Shown here: positions 1 to 10,771 of the stretch, one piece after another
Numbering within the stretch: position 1 is the stretch's first letter
How the letters are laid out: every line of letters starts with the position of its first letter
From: an uncultured Clostridium sp.
GTDB taxonomy: Bacteria > Bacillota > Clostridia > Lachnospirales > Lachnospiraceae
Assembly: GCA_947178475.1 (NCBI GenBank)
Contig: CAMWYM010000004.1
Coordinates: 1 to 64,000 of the forward strand
Length of the DNA: 64,000 nucleotides
Direction of reading: 5' to 3'
The notes under the pieces: model-generated
The model's input: only the letters and a program-made list of their open reading frames with translations
Database searches by the model: none
What the model was told of the DNA's origin: nothing
Program-made: the position numbers and the translations under genes

Positions 1-1560
1 ATCCAGACCAACACCTCGTCCGGATACATCGGAAATCTTCGCTGCGGTAGAAAAGGCCGGACGGAATAACAAATCAATTGCCTCTTTCTCAGACATCATA
101 TCCGCCTGCTCTTCTGTAATATGTCCCTTTTTGATAGCTGATGCCTTTACCTTTTCTACATCAATTCCGGCACCGTCATCAATAACCTCAATCGTTACAT
201 TATTACCATCCTGATATGCATTCAATTGAATAGTTCCAACCTGAGGCTTTCCGATTTTTAAACGATCAATAGTCGACTCCAGTCCATGATCAGCAGAATT
301 TCTCAACATATGCATTAAAGGGTCACCAATCTCATCAATAACCGTTCGGTCAAGCTCTGTATCCTCACCGGTCATAATCAGCTCCATCTCCTTGCCAAGC
401 TTCTTAGACAAGTCACGAATCATACGCGGGAAGCGGTTAACAACACTCTCAATTGGTACCATTCGTACTTTCATTACCGATTCATGCAGATTAGTGGTAA
501 TCCTCTCCAGATATTCAATCTGATCATTAAAGCCCTGTATAGAGGTCTTACTATCCTCCTGATTGCTGACAGACACCAGACCATTTTTGGCAATAATCAA
601 CTCACTTACTAAATTCATTAACACATCCAGCTTCTCAATATCAACACGAACAGAACGGTTTGCCACCGGTTTGCTGTTCGTCTTAGCAGGAGCAGTCTTT
701 TTCTTAGTCTCTTCCTTTTTCTCCGGTGCTTTTTCTTCTTTCTTCTGAACAGAAGTCACCACTTCAACATCTCCAGGGATATCATAATTTTCAATAATTA
801 CTTCTTTGATTTCTGAAACACTGGCAATAACCTTCTTCACTTCCTCCAAGGATTTTTCAGAAATAATCAGCATAGAAAAATCAAATTCAAATTTCTCATC
901 TTCAATATCCTGAACAACCGGGACAGATTTAATCACCTCTCCGATTTCTTCCAGACCCTTAAACACCAAAAATGCTCTTGCAGCCTTCAATATACAATTC
1001 TCATCAATATATACGGTAGCACCATATACATTCTTTTTCTGTGACTTGGCCTCCATAATTGCAGTTTTTTCAAAATCAGCGATACTGATATGCAAAAACT
1101 TACGTTTCTCTTCATCACTCAAAGAAGCCTCCTCTGGCTGCTTTTCCTGTTCCTTTGGCCCGGCCTGTGACTCCCCTTCCGACGCAAGGCATGCATTCAA
1201 CAAACCGATAATCTCTTCATTGTCATTATCGCCTTCATCTGAAGTTTCCACAATACAGCCCAGATATTCTTCAATGGCATCCAAGCATTTAAACACCACA
1301 TCCACCAAATCCGGTGTTACACTCATTTTGCCATTTCTCACCTCTGAAAATACATTTTCCATATCATGGGTTAAACGCTGCATACGTTTAAATCCCATCG
1401 TACCCGCCATGCCCTTAAGGGAATGAGCCGCACGGAAAATCTCATTGACAGTATCAATATTATCCGGTTCCGCCTCCAACACCAACACCTGGTCATTCAA
1501 GGTCTGTAAATGCTCTTTTGTTTCATCAATAAAAATCTCAAGATATTGACTTAAGTCCAT
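1..1560 (-). CDS. cheA: Chemotaxis histidine kinase CheA (N-terminal part, runs off window start)
   Basis: Reverse translation from 1560 gives MDLSQYLEIFIDETKEHLQTLNDQVLVLEAEPDNIDTVNEIFRAAHSLKGMAGTMGF (Hpt/P1 domain with HSLKG); the window edge encodes ISDVSGRGVGLD, typical of the CheA ATPase domain. Start overlaps the cheB stop region. Confidence 0.95.
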   Translation of the reverse strand, partial: MDLSQYLEIFIDETKEHLQTLNDQVLVLEAEPDNIDTVNEIFRAAHSLKGMAGTMGFKRMQRLTHDMENVFSEVRNGKMSVTPDLVDVVFKCLDAIEEYLGCIVETSDEGDNDNEEIIGLLNACLASEGESQAGPKEQEKQPEEASLSDEEKRKFLHISIADFEKTAIMEAKSQKKNVYGATVYIDENCILKAARAFLVFKGLEEIGEVIKSVPVVQDIEDEKFEFDFSMLIISEKSLEEVKKVIASVSEIKEVIIENYDIPGDVEVVTSVQKKEEKAPEKKEETKKKTAPAKTNSKPVANRSVRVDIEKLDVLMNLVSELIIAKNGLVSVSNQEDSKTSIQGFNDQIEYLERITTNLHESVMKVRMVPIESVVNRFPRMIRDLSKKLGKEMELIMTGEDTELDRTVIDEIGDPLMHMLRNSADHGLESTIDRLKIGKPQVGTIQLNAYQDGNNVTIEVIDDGAGIDVEKVKASAIKKGHITEEQADMMSEKEAIDLLFRPAFSTAAKISDVSGRGVGLD

Positions 1561-1561
1561 G

Positions 1562-2158
1562 TTAAGACACCCCCACTTTTTTGTTAATTTCTTTTCCAAT
1601 TTCATCCAACGGTAAAACAATATCTGCCATGCCATTTTCCACGATCGCTTTAGGCATGCCATACACTACACAGGTTTCTTTGTTCTGCGCAATGGTATAT
1701 ATGGATTGTCGTTCCTTCAACGCTTTAATCCCCTTATAACCATCCGCTCCCATGCCGGTAAGTACAACACATATAACGGATTCAATGGATAAAGCCGCCA
1801 AACTCTCAATCGTTATATTGGCACACGGTTTTAATCCATTAACCGGTTCCCGGTCTACCTCAGACAAAAATAAATGTCTGTGTGTATCTCTTTTTAATTG
1901 TAAATGTGTTCCTCCTTTAGCAAGATACACATGTCCCTTTTCAAGAACCTGACCGTCCACAGCCTCACTGACACAAATTCCACTGACATCATTCAGACGC
2001 TCTGCCAGAGAAGCCGTAAAGCCTTTTGGCATATGCTGTACAACCACAACCGATGCGTCCAGAGTTGGTTTCAGAGTCGGAATCAAGTTATGAAGGGCCT
2101 TCGGTCCGCCTGTAGAGCTGGCAATCATCACAAGCTTATTCGTTATGTTCGCAGCCAT
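1562..2158 (-). CDS. cheB: CheB-type protein-glutamate methylesterase, catalytic domain only (no receiver domain)
   Basis: 198 aa; SSTGGPKAL, QHMPKGFTASLAERL and LTGMGADG catalytic motifs; no N-terminal response-regulator domain. Confidence 0.9.
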   Translation of the reverse strand: MAANITNKLVMIASSTGGPKALHNLIPTLKPTLDASVVVVQHMPKGFTASLAERLNDVSGICVSEAVDGQVLEKGHVYLAKGGTHLQLKRDTHRHLFLSEVDREPVNGLKPCANITIESLAALSIESVICVVLTGMGADGYKGIKALKERQSIYTIAQNKETCVVYGMPKAIVENGMADIVLPLDEIGKEINKKVGVS

Positions 2159-2238
2159 ATTTTTTCACTCCGTCATTTTCTATTCTTATATTATACCAAA
2201 AATCAACTGCACATAAGTGCATAATAACCTTTCGCTGT

Positions 2239-2979
2239 CTAAATTTTCCCCAGCTGTTGGGACCGATTCTTTCTCTGTTGCTCAAAAATATAGCGAATGA
2301 TCTTTTCCCTCTTATGATGCTCCATCCTCCAGAACTGGATATGATGGTCATAAATCGTCGGTTTGTTCTGATTGCGTTCTACCCGCATTATCTTCGCATA
2401 GGAATACACCACTGTTCCTTTATTTCCCAGAACAATATTAAACCGCACCTCAACCATGGCTCCATTATTCTCCGCAACATCAGCAACAAAATAAATCCCA
2501 CCACCACTCAGATCCAGCATAATTGCATTTTTCCATTCCAACAGTGCATCATCCGGCTTGTAAGTATCTCCTGCTTCTATTATTCCCAATTCCGGCTCAT
2601 CAACTATACGATAATCTATACGCGTCCGGCAAGGAAAACGGAAATATTCTCTCCGCTGCACTTTTTTAAGGATATCCTGAGGTTCAAGCTCTACCATGAA
2701 CAGATTATCCTTTTTGTAACGTCCTATCACCTTCACCTTGCAGCGCAAAAGTCCTGTCTGCTTTGTATAAAAGGTTGCAGTAAACATCTGGTCAACCCCC
2801 AGAGGAATCATTCTCCCCTCCTGTATGGGCATCGCTGCAAGAATGTTATCATATTCTCCTTCATCCAGCACCTGACTTACATATACAGTCGATTCACTGT
2901 CGGGGTTTACTGCCAGACGAGTATCAATTTTTACCAATTCAAGCTTATCGCCAATTGCAATTCTGTTATCCATACACAC
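2239..2979 (-). CDS. PilZ-domain flagellar brake protein, YcgR-like
   Basis: 246 aa; QRREYFRFPCRTRIDYRI and LDLSGGGIYFV (PilZ RxxxR / DxSxxG motifs) after a YcgR-like N-terminus; located in the fla/che operon. Confidence 0.88.
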   Translation of the reverse strand: MCMDNRIAIGDKLELVKIDTRLAVNPDSESTVYVSQVLDEGEYDNILAAMPIQEGRMIPLGVDQMFTATFYTKQTGLLRCKVKVIGRYKKDNLFMVELEPQDILKKVQRREYFRFPCRTRIDYRIVDEPELGIIEAGDTYKPDDALLEWKNAIMLDLSGGGIYFVADVAENNGAMVEVRFNIVLGNKGTVVYSYAKIMRVERNQNKPTIYDHHIQFWRMEHHKREKIIRYIFEQQRKNRSQQLGKI

Positions 2980-3873
2980 CTACCTATTACTCTTTTTTGA
3001 TTTAATAAAATTAAGTAGTACCTTAGCAATCCCCGTTTTACTTTCCTCCTCAGCAGAAATATCCAACAGCCGGTTACAGATACTGCTTAACCGGTTCGTT
3101 GTTTCGCTGTTTGGTGCACTCAGGGAAACTGGTTTTTGCTCAATGACAGAAGCTGTCATCTTTTTATCCTGTGGAATATAACCTAAATACTCCAATTCAA
3201 TATTCAGGAACTTAGAGACAACTATACGAATTTTATCATAAATCTCCTGTCCTTCCCGTTCTGAATTTACCCGATTGGTAACCACCTTGATCGCCTTCTG
3301 CTTCCTGTCAAAATTCTTCTTACGATTCACTGCCTTTAGCAAGGAATATGCATCAGTAATGGAAGTCGGCTCCGGTGTCACCACCAGCACTACCTCTGGT
3401 GAACTCAACACAAATTCAATAACCGAATCTGCAATCCCTGCACCGGTATCCACAATCACCACATCATACATCCCGTCTAATTTTACCAGCTTGGCAATCA
3501 GATTCTGAATTTTCTCCTTGTCAAGATTCACTAATTCCTGTACACCAGAACCACCCGAGATAAATCCAATCCCCATCGGTCCCTCTGTGATAATCTCCTC
3601 GATTGATTTATTTTTATAAATCAAATCAGTCAAATCATACCTTGGACGGATTCCCAGCATAACCTCAACATTTGCCAAACCAAAGTCTGCGTCAAGAATG
3701 ACAACCTTTTTTCCCTGTAGCCTGAACTGCAGTGCCAGATTCACCGAAATACTGGTTTTTCCCACACCGCCCTTTCCACTGGTAACGGCAATTACTCTGG
3801 CAGAAGGCATCTCACTTTTTAGCAGCTCCACCTTCTCACGTAACTTATCCGCCTGATCCATAACCGTCACCAC
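2980..3873 (-). CDS. flhG: MinD-like ATPase FlhG (YlxH)
   Basis: VIAVTSGKGGVGKTSISVNLALQF deviant Walker A; adjacent to flhF. Likely start is an internal Met (MDQADKLREKVE) near 3861. Confidence 0.92.
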   Translation of the reverse strand: MVTVMDQADKLREKVELLKSEMPSARVIAVTSGKGGVGKTSISVNLALQFRLQGKKVVILDADFGLANVEVMLGIRPRYDLTDLIYKNKSIEEIITEGPMGIGFISGGSGVQELVNLDKEKIQNLIAKLVKLDGMYDVVIVDTGAGIADSVIEFVLSSPEVVLVVTPEPTSITDAYSLLKAVNRKKNFDRKQKAIKVVTNRVNSEREGQEIYDKIRIVVSKFLNIELEYLGYIPQDKKMTASVIEQKPVSLSAPNSETTNRLSSICNRLLDISAEEESKTGIAKVLLNFIKSKKSNR

Positions 3874-5155
3874 CTCCTAACACTTGCTTGGCAATGATTT
3901 GAGGATTCATCACATCAATATCCTCCGGTACATTCTGTCCATATGAAATATAAGACAACGCTCTGCCAGTATCTAATTTAATGTTTAATATATTACCGAT
4001 TGCATCTGTTTCATCTAATTTAGTGAAAATAAGACTATAATCCGTAATATCCTCATACAGTGCTGTAATCCTCTTTAAATCTTTATATTTCGTAGTAGCA
4101 CTGAGCACCAAATAAGTGAGAATACTATATTTTGAAAAAACATCAAACAAGTTTTTCAAATCATCTACCTGTTCCTTATTCTTATGGGAACGACCTGCCG
4201 TATCCACTAACAGATAATCGCAATCCTTATATTTAGGCAAAATATTCTCCAAATCCTTGCTCTCGTATACAACCTCCACCGGGATTGACAAAATATTTGC
4301 ATAGGTCTTAATCTGCTCCACTGCCGCAATACGATATGTATCAGCCGTTACAATAGCAATCTTTTTCTTCTCCTCCAATATGAGCTTGGAAGAAAGCTTG
4401 GCAATCGTCGTGGTCTTACCCACACCTGTCGGTCCCACAAAAAAAATCACCTTTGGTCTCTTATCTCCGTCATCAAAGGAAATAGGCTTTGTCTGACCCA
4501 GCTTCAAGACGATTTTCTGATAAACCAATGACAGCATCTCATCCAATGTCCGGATACTTCCGGAGCTTGTAATCTCATCCATAATTTGCTTGGCATAATT
4601 ATAGGTCACCTCATTATTGGTCATCTGTTCCATAATCAAATCAATAGATTTATCCTTGAGACTTGCACCTTCTTCCTTAGCAGAAGTACTATCCTCTGCC
4701 TCCGAATCAGAAGCACTCTTATCCGCCTCCTTGTCAATTGCCTCCTCTACCGCCTTGGTCGAAGACGTCTCCTCTGATTTTTTGCCCTCTTTCTTCTGAC
4801 TCTCTATCTGCTGTTCCAGCAGCATTGCCAGATTATTTAATTTTTCCTCCAGCTCCTTGGCTTCCTTAGCTTCCTTAGTTTCCTCTGTTTTCGTTCTTTC
4901 TGGATGAAGCTTTTCATCAATCTGCGCATTAAACTGTGTAGATGACTTGCTCTCGGGCTTTTCCTGACTGCTCTCTTTTTTGCTGACCTCGTCAATCGCC
5001 GCAGTAACCTCTACCTTTGTCCTCCGGAATATTTTAAATAATCCCTTAGGCTTTATGGTTTTTATATTCATCACTATAGCATCCTTGCCAAGGTCATCCT
5101 TAGCCAGCATAATCGCTTCTGTCTCTGTATTTGCTTGAAATTTTTTAATTATCAT
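3845..5155 (-). CDS. flhF: Flagellar SRP-like GTPase FlhF
   Basis: VIFFVGPTGVGKTTTIAKLSSKL, VTADTYRIAAVEQIKTYA, DTAGRSHKN, TKLDET; long acidic N-terminal linker. Confidence 0.95.
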   Translation of the reverse strand: MIIKKFQANTETEAIMLAKDDLGKDAIVMNIKTIKPKGLFKIFRRTKVEVTAAIDEVSKKESSQEKPESKSSTQFNAQIDEKLHPERTKTEETKEAKEAKELEEKLNNLAMLLEQQIESQKKEGKKSEETSSTKAVEEAIDKEADKSASDSEAEDSTSAKEEGASLKDKSIDLIMEQMTNNEVTYNYAKQIMDEITSSGSIRTLDEMLSLVYQKIVLKLGQTKPISFDDGDKRPKVIFFVGPTGVGKTTTIAKLSSKLILEEKKKIAIVTADTYRIAAVEQIKTYANILSIPVEVVYESKDLENILPKYKDCDYLLVDTAGRSHKNKEQVDDLKNLFDVFSKYSILTYLVLSATTKYKDLKRITALYEDITDYSLIFTKLDETDAIGNILNIKLDTGRALSYISYGQNVPEDIDVMNPQIIAKQVLGGGDGYGSGG

Positions 5156-7211
5156 TTATCGTCACCACCCCAATTGATTGTAACTCTACATCCGATTCAA
5201 TCTCATTATATGATATTACGATTAAATCTTTAAAATAATCTTTTGTCAACTTCTTAAAATACATTCTCACAATCGGAGACGTAATTATAATCGGTGCCTT
5301 TCCCTGATTTTCCAGTTTTTTCAATTCCGCCTCTACAGAGCTTAATATCTGCTTAGTAACAACCGGGTCTAATGTAATATATGCACCCTGCTCTGTCTGT
5401 TTGATAGAATTCATAATATCCTGTTCAATTTTCGGGTCTAAGGTCACCACTGTGGTCATCTCACTGTCTGTAAAATACGTATTGGATATCGCACGTTTCA
5501 GACGCTGCCGCACATATTCTGTCAATACATCCGTATCCCGTGTAGTGGCTGCATAATCTGCCAGTGTCTCAAAAATGGTAACTAAATCCCTGATAGAAAC
5601 ACCCTCCGACAGAAGATTCTGCAATACCTTCTGAATCTCACCAACACCAAGCAGCTTTGGTACCAGCTCGTCCACCAGTGTTGTATTTGTCTCTTTCACA
5701 TTGTTGATTAAGTTTTGTACATCCTGTCTTGTCAGCAGCTCGTCCAAATGACTCTTGATAATCTCGGTCAAATGGGTCGCAATAATGGACGGCGGGTCAA
5801 CAACTGTGTATCCCATAGACTCCGCTCTCTCCCTCTGTGCTTCAGTAATCCAGATTGCAGGCAGATGGAAAGATGGTTCAAAGGTTGGAATACCAGTAAT
5901 CTCCTCCTCGACATATCCCGGATTCATGGCCATATAATGGTCAAACAAAATCTCACCTTCACTAATCTGAATACCCTTTATCTTAATGATATACTGATTC
6001 GGATTCAACTGAATGTTATCCCGCAGACGAATAATCGGGACAACCGCTCCCAGCTCCAACGCTATTTGCCGCCTTATCATTACGACTCGGTCTAACAGGT
6101 CACCGCCTTGATTTACATCCGCCAAAGGAATAATACCATAACCAAACTCCAATTCAATAGGATCAACCTGCAACAGAGCATTGACATTCTCGTGCCGGCG
6201 AATTTCGTCTGCCTGTACTTCCTCCTCCTGCACCTCTTCCTCAATAGCAGCAACCTCTTCCGTATGGGCAATCAACCTTCCGACAACAATAATACCAAGC
6301 CCCATAGCCAGATAAATCAAAATTCTTCCCTCGCTGCGAAGAGGGGTAAAAATACCAAGGAAGCTAAGTGTTGCACCAACCATATAAAGCACCTTTGGCA
6401 CATGAAACAGCTGACCAATCATGATATCCCCAATATTGCTGGATTTAGAGGCCTTGGTTATCAAAATACCAGTTGCCAGTGAAATCAGCATAGAAGGAAT
6501 CTGTGATACCAGACCGTCACCGATGGTCAGGATAATGTAGTAGGAAATAGCCTCAGAAATTTCCATGCCCTGCAAGACAACACCTAATATAATACCACCC
6601 ACTACATTAATTAAGGTAATGATCAAACCTGCAGTTGCATCTCCCTTTACATATTTGGTAGCACCATCCATAGAACCAAAGAATGCGGATTCCTGCTGAA
6701 TCTTTTCACGACGTTCAATGGCCTCTTTATCTGTAATGGCACCCGTGTTTAAGTCGGCATCAATTGCCATCTGCTTACCGGGCATAGCATCCAATGTAAA
6801 ACGCGCCGTTACCTCAGATACACGCTCGGAACCTTTATTGATAACAACCATCTGCACAATAACCAGCACAATAAAAATAATTGTACCGACAACCAGATTA
6901 CCTCCACCAACAAAGTTACCAAAGGTTTTGACAACAACACCCGGGTCACCTGTTAACAGAATCAATCTGGTGGATGACACATTCAGAGAAATTCTAAAAA
7001 ACGTAGTAAACAGCAAAATTGTCGGAAAACTCGACATTGACAGCGTTTCCTCGGCAAACAGGCAGTTAAAAAGAATAATCAATGCCACCATGATGTTGAA
7101 GGAAATCAATACATCCAACAGTAAAGAAGGAATGGGAATTATGAAAAAGATAACAGCAGCCAGCAAGTATAAGCCTACAAATACATCGCCACGAAAGCTA
7201 ACCTGTTTCAT
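5145..7211 (-). CDS. flhA: Flagellar export apparatus protein FlhA
   Basis: 688 aa; multi-TM N-terminus, FHIPEP-type segment (KQMAIDADLNTGAITDKEAIERR), conserved C-domain. Confidence 0.97.
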   Translation of the reverse strand: MKQVSFRGDVFVGLYLLAAVIFFIIPIPSLLLDVLISFNIMVALIILFNCLFAEETLSMSSFPTILLFTTFFRISLNVSSTRLILLTGDPGVVVKTFGNFVGGGNLVVGTIIFIVLVIVQMVVINKGSERVSEVTARFTLDAMPGKQMAIDADLNTGAITDKEAIERREKIQQESAFFGSMDGATKYVKGDATAGLIITLINVVGGIILGVVLQGMEISEAISYYIILTIGDGLVSQIPSMLISLATGILITKASKSSNIGDIMIGQLFHVPKVLYMVGATLSFLGIFTPLRSEGRILIYLAMGLGIIVVGRLIAHTEEVAAIEEEVQEEEVQADEIRRHENVNALLQVDPIELEFGYGIIPLADVNQGGDLLDRVVMIRRQIALELGAVVPIIRLRDNIQLNPNQYIIKIKGIQISEGEILFDHYMAMNPGYVEEEITGIPTFEPSFHLPAIWITEAQRERAESMGYTVVDPPSIIATHLTEIIKSHLDELLTRQDVQNLINNVKETNTTLVDELVPKLLGVGEIQKVLQNLLSEGVSIRDLVTIFETLADYAATTRDTDVLTEYVRQRLKRAISNTYFTDSEMTTVVTLDPKIEQDIMNSIKQTEQGAYITLDPVVTKQILSSVEAELKKLENQGKAPIIITSPIVRMYFKKLTKDYFKDLIVISYNEIESDVELQSIGVVTINDN

Positions 7212-7294
7212 ATGTTTTCCACACCTCCTTTTCTTTCCGTAATACTAACATAAATATATACATAAATAAAATGGTAATTTCAGATAAAATCCCT

Positions 7295-8434
7295 TCAGCT
7301 TACCTTGTTGTGAAGCTGATATACATAAGCCAGTACCTCTGCCACAGCCTGATACAGCTCTGGCGGAATCTCTGCATCCAATTCAACATTATAATAAAGC
7401 ATTCTGGCCAGTGGTTTATTCTCCACAATATCCACATTATGCTCCTTAGCAATCTCCTTAATACGACCTGCCAGAAAATCCGCACCCTTCGCTACCACCA
7501 CAGGTGCCTGAGACTTCCCGGATTGATAAGACAGCGCCACTGCAAAATGTGTCGGATTGGTGATAACCACGTCCGCCTCCGGAATTGCCGACATCATACG
7601 GCGCATTGACGCCTGCTGCATTCTCTGCCGCTGTTGTCCTTTTACCTTCGGATCACCCTCCTGATTCTTAAACTCATCCTTAACCTCTTGCTTGGTCATC
7701 TTATTATCTTCTTTAAATTTCCACCTCTGATACATAAAATCTGCTGCTGCAATAAACACAAACAGAAAGCATATCTTCAGCAAAAGCTCCAAAACAATAT
7801 CATACATCAGCAAAAGGCACTGATTCACAGACATGTCATATAACAGGTAAATCTCGTCCACATGCTCCTTAAACACACCATATGCTATATAGGTGATAAA
7901 GACAATTTTAACAATGGATTTTAAGAGTTCTATCACAGTATTCAGTGAAAATATCCTTTTAAATCCGCTAATTGGATTCAATTTGTTGAATTTAGGCTGC
8001 AATGGCTTGGTTGTTATCTGAAACTTGAACTGCAAAGAATTTCCATAGAAGGAAACAATCAGTCCCACCAGCAAAAAAGGAGCAATAATCAAGGCAACAC
8101 TCAATATTCCCCTTAATAGCAGATATGAAACACCTGCCACATCAACGCCATCCTGCGTATATCTGGGAATTAAAGTATAAAATGTAGAAAATCCCTTAAT
8201 CAGCTGACGTCCAATAAACCCCACCGCAAACCTCAGACAAAAATACAGTGCAAATAATGTTGCCGCTGTCACAATCTCCCGGCTCTTTGCAACACTACCC
8301 TCTTTTCTTACATCCTTTAACTTCTTGGAGGTAGCATCCTCTGTTTTTTCTCCTCCCGGACCCTCCTTTGCAAACATCTGAAGATCCAATGGTATTAGAA
8401 TCGTATATTGATATTCCTGTTTCACAAATTCCAC
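7295..8434 (-). CDS. flhB: Flagellar export switch protein FlhB
   Basis: 379 aa; [28 protein letters not shown] and NPTH autocleavage motif ([14 protein letters not shown]). Confidence 0.97.
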   Translation of the reverse strand: MEFVKQEYQYTILIPLDLQMFAKEGPGGEKTEDATSKKLKDVRKEGSVAKSREIVTAATLFALYFCLRFAVGFIGRQLIKGFSTFYTLIPRYTQDGVDVAGVSYLLLRGILSVALIIAPFLLVGLIVSFYGNSLQFKFQITTKPLQPKFNKLNPISGFKRIFSLNTVIELLKSIVKIVFITYIAYGVFKEHVDEIYLLYDMSVNQCLLLMYDIVLELLLKICFLFVFIAAADFMYQRWKFKEDNKMTKQEVKDEFKNQEGDPKVKGQQRQRMQQASMRRMMSAIPEADVVITNPTHFAVALSYQSGKSQAPVVVAKGADFLAGRIKEIAKEHNVDIVENKPLARMLYYNVELDAEIPPELYQAVAEVLAYVYQLHNKVS

Positions 8435-8456
8435 CTCAATCGTTTGTCATGTCCGC

Positions 8457-9236
8457 CTAATAAAATGCCTGCAGCACATTCATGACAATTTTCTGCATCT
8501 GTTCATAGACATATCCTGTTATATTCGACAAAAACGGTATTGTCACCACCAAAATGCCAAAGCCGACAAATATCTTTAACTGTATACCAATAACAAACAT
8601 ACTCATCTGTGGAGCAGTCTTCGCCAAAACACCCAGAATCACATTCAGCAAAACTATGGCAATCATAATAGGCAGACCAATTCTCAGTGCAATCAAAAAA
8701 TAATCCACCATATACTGAAGCATTGTATCATATATCCTTCCACTGTCCAGCTTTACATTTCCAATGGGAATCAGGACAAAGGAATCCGACAATGCCGATA
8801 ATATATAATAATGCAAATTTGACACAAGCATAATTACCCTGACCAGCATGGAATAAAACTCTGCAGTGATGGTTGTATCGGTATTAAAGCTCTGGTCAAA
8901 TGCGGAAACCATGGAAAATCCCATCTCCCGGTCAATAAACTGACCGGCCATACCAATAATGGTAAGGGTGATATTGGAGACAAAGCCAATACTTAACCCC
9001 ACAACCAGCTCCTTCAACAGCAAAATCGTATATTCCAAAAAGGAGTTGTAATTTAACGGAACATAGGGATTTGCCGCAAATATTGCAAACGCTGCTGCAA
9101 TGCTTAGCAATATACGCACTCTTCTCGTCACTGTAACATTACCAAAAATGGGGGCAAAGGCCATTGCTCCCATCACCCTGACAACAATCGCCAGAAAATA
9201 TTCCAGATGATAAATGGAAAATGATTGCTCAAGCAT
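8457..9236 (-). CDS. fliR: Flagellar biosynthesis protein FliR
   Basis: 259 aa multi-TM; gene order fliP-fliQ-fliR-flhB; IDREMGFSMVSAFDQ motif. Confidence 0.95.
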   Translation of the reverse strand: MLEQSFSIYHLEYFLAIVVRVMGAMAFAPIFGNVTVTRRVRILLSIAAAFAIFAANPYVPLNYNSFLEYTILLLKELVVGLSIGFVSNITLTIIGMAGQFIDREMGFSMVSAFDQSFNTDTTITAEFYSMLVRVIMLVSNLHYYILSALSDSFVLIPIGNVKLDSGRIYDTMLQYMVDYFLIALRIGLPIMIAIVLLNVILGVLAKTAPQMSMFVIGIQLKIFVGFGILVVTIPFLSNITGYVYEQMQKIVMNVLQAFY

Positions 9237-9243
9237 ATAACAG

Positions 9244-9513
9244 CTACCTCACATAAGTAGAAAAATTCTCAAACAACCGTTCCATAAAGGTTACAATATT
9301 ATTCATTATCCAGCCACCACATAAAATCAAGGTAATAAAAATACTCAGTATCTTCGGGACAAAAGTCAAGGTCTGCTCCTGAATAGAAGTAACCGTCTGA
9401 AAAATACTGATCAGCAGACCTACTACCAAAGATATAAGCAGCAGAGGTGCAGCAGATTTAATGATCAGCCATAAAGCTTCTCTTGCAATATCCATTACCA
9501 ATTCTGTTGTCAT
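9244..9513 (-). CDS. fliQ: Flagellar biosynthesis protein FliQ
   Basis: 89 aa, two TM; VGLLISIFQTVTSIQEQTLTFVPKI. Confidence 0.95.
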   Translation of the reverse strand: MTTELVMDIAREALWLIIKSAAPLLLISLVVGLLISIFQTVTSIQEQTLTFVPKILSIFITLILCGGWIMNNIVTFMERLFENFSTYVR

Positions 9514-9552
9514 ACACTCACATCCAATCTCAACAATTGTACCGATTCATCG

Positions 9553-10416
9553 TCAATAATTAAAGCTTTTCACCAGCTCACCTATCACCAGATTCCAGCC
9601 ATCAGCCATCACGAATAGCAAAATCTTAAACGGCATAGAAATTGTTGTCGGTGGCAGCATCATCATACCCATAGCCATCAGGGTAGAAGCAACTACCATA
9701 TCAATAATAATAAACGGAATATATATCATAAATCCAATAATAAACGATTTGCGAAGCTCACCCATAATAAACGAGGGTATCAGCACAGAGCTTGGAATAT
9801 CCGATATCTCTTGCACATCATCAATCCTTGCCAAATCTAAGAAAAAGTTTACATCCTCCGGCTCCACATTATTAATCATAAAATCCCTAAGCGGCTCCAT
9901 ACAGGCCTTCAGACCATCCTCCTGAGTAATCTCTCCGGCAGAAAGAGGCTTGATTCCCTCCTCGTTGATCCGCGACAATGTAGGTGACATGATAAAAAGG
10001 GTTAAAAACAACGCTAGCCCTACCAATACATTATTCGGAGGCGTCGATTGAGTACCTAGAGCCGTGCGCAAAAAATGAAACACCACTACGATTCTGGTAA
10101 ATGACGTCATCATCACAACGATTGATGGAGCTATTGAAATAACAGTAATCACCAAAAGCATCTGAAGTGTACCTGCAAGAGTACCCTCATCATTAGAAGT
10201 ATCCACTGTTACTCCTAATGAAAAAGGGACATCATTTTCCAGGTTTGTCAGTCTTTCCGTTTCATCATTAATATTGTCCTGAACACCCATAGCATATACC
10301 TGATGCCCTACACATAAAATCATAAAAATGATAACATAAGCAATTATGAACTTTTTAATATGAATATGTTGTATAATTCGTCTTTTATTTTTGTTTGTCA
10401 TGATCTTTTTTTTCAT
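9553..10416 (-). CDS. fliP: Flagellar biosynthesis protein FliP
   Basis: 287 aa; MMTSFTRIVVVFHFLRTALGTQSTPPNNVLVGLALFLT. A second in-frame Met (MTNKNK) may be the start. Confidence 0.96.
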   Translation of the reverse strand: MKKKIMTNKNKRRIIQHIHIKKFIIAYVIIFMILCVGHQVYAMGVQDNINDETERLTNLENDVPFSLGVTVDTSNDEGTLAGTLQMLLVITVISIAPSIVVMMTSFTRIVVVFHFLRTALGTQSTPPNNVLVGLALFLTLFIMSPTLSRINEEGIKPLSAGEITQEDGLKACMEPLRDFMINNVEPEDVNFFLDLARIDDVQEISDIPSSVLIPSFIMGELRKSFIIGFMIYIPFIIIDMVVASTLMAMGMMMLPPTTISMPFKILLFVMADGWNLVIGELVKSFNY

Positions 10417-10771
10417 TTTTAATCTTATCCAATATATTCTTAAAATTCATCGGTTCTAATGACACTTCCTGCTCATTAATCTCTGTTTCCTCTAATTGTG
10501 TCAGCACAGTTACACTGTCCTTACAGACAGCAAGAGCAAGATACTGATTGCCTATTTTCACAATCTCTATCACTTTATTATTGGATAACCGAAACACCTC
10601 GATTACTCTTATATTGCTGCGCTTATTTAATACATTGGATTGAAAACTTCCAGTAATCCGAGCCGCCAAATAAGCCAATACTAAAACAAATATAAATAGC
10701 AAAATAGTACATATCAGCTGGGCAATGCTATCCAAACCAGAAGTCTCACGAATTAAAAACATATTAACCAA
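10385..10771 (-). CDS. fliO: Flagellar biosynthesis protein FliO/FliZ
   Basis: 128 aa; one TM, small basic C-terminal domain; position between cheY and fliP. Confidence 0.8.
   Translation of the reverse strand: MVNMFLIRETSGLDSIAQLICTILLFIFVLVLAYLAARITGSFQSNVLNKRSNIRVIEVFRLSNNKVIEIVKIGNQYLALAVCKDSVTVLTQLEETEINEQEVSLEPMNFKNILDKIKNEKKDHDKQK

Noticed and set aside
1046-1426. 126-aa plus-strand ORF inside cheA
   Set aside because: Antisense to a conserved CheA region; no RBS or family resemblance.
2257-3000. 247-aa plus-strand ORF opposite ycgR
   Set aside because: Fully antisense to a well-supported PilZ/YcgR gene; composition is typical of antisense translation and no domain is recognisable.
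6718-7242. 174-aa plus-strand ORF over flhA
   Set aside because: Antisense shadow ORF of flhA; low-complexity Thr/Pro translation.
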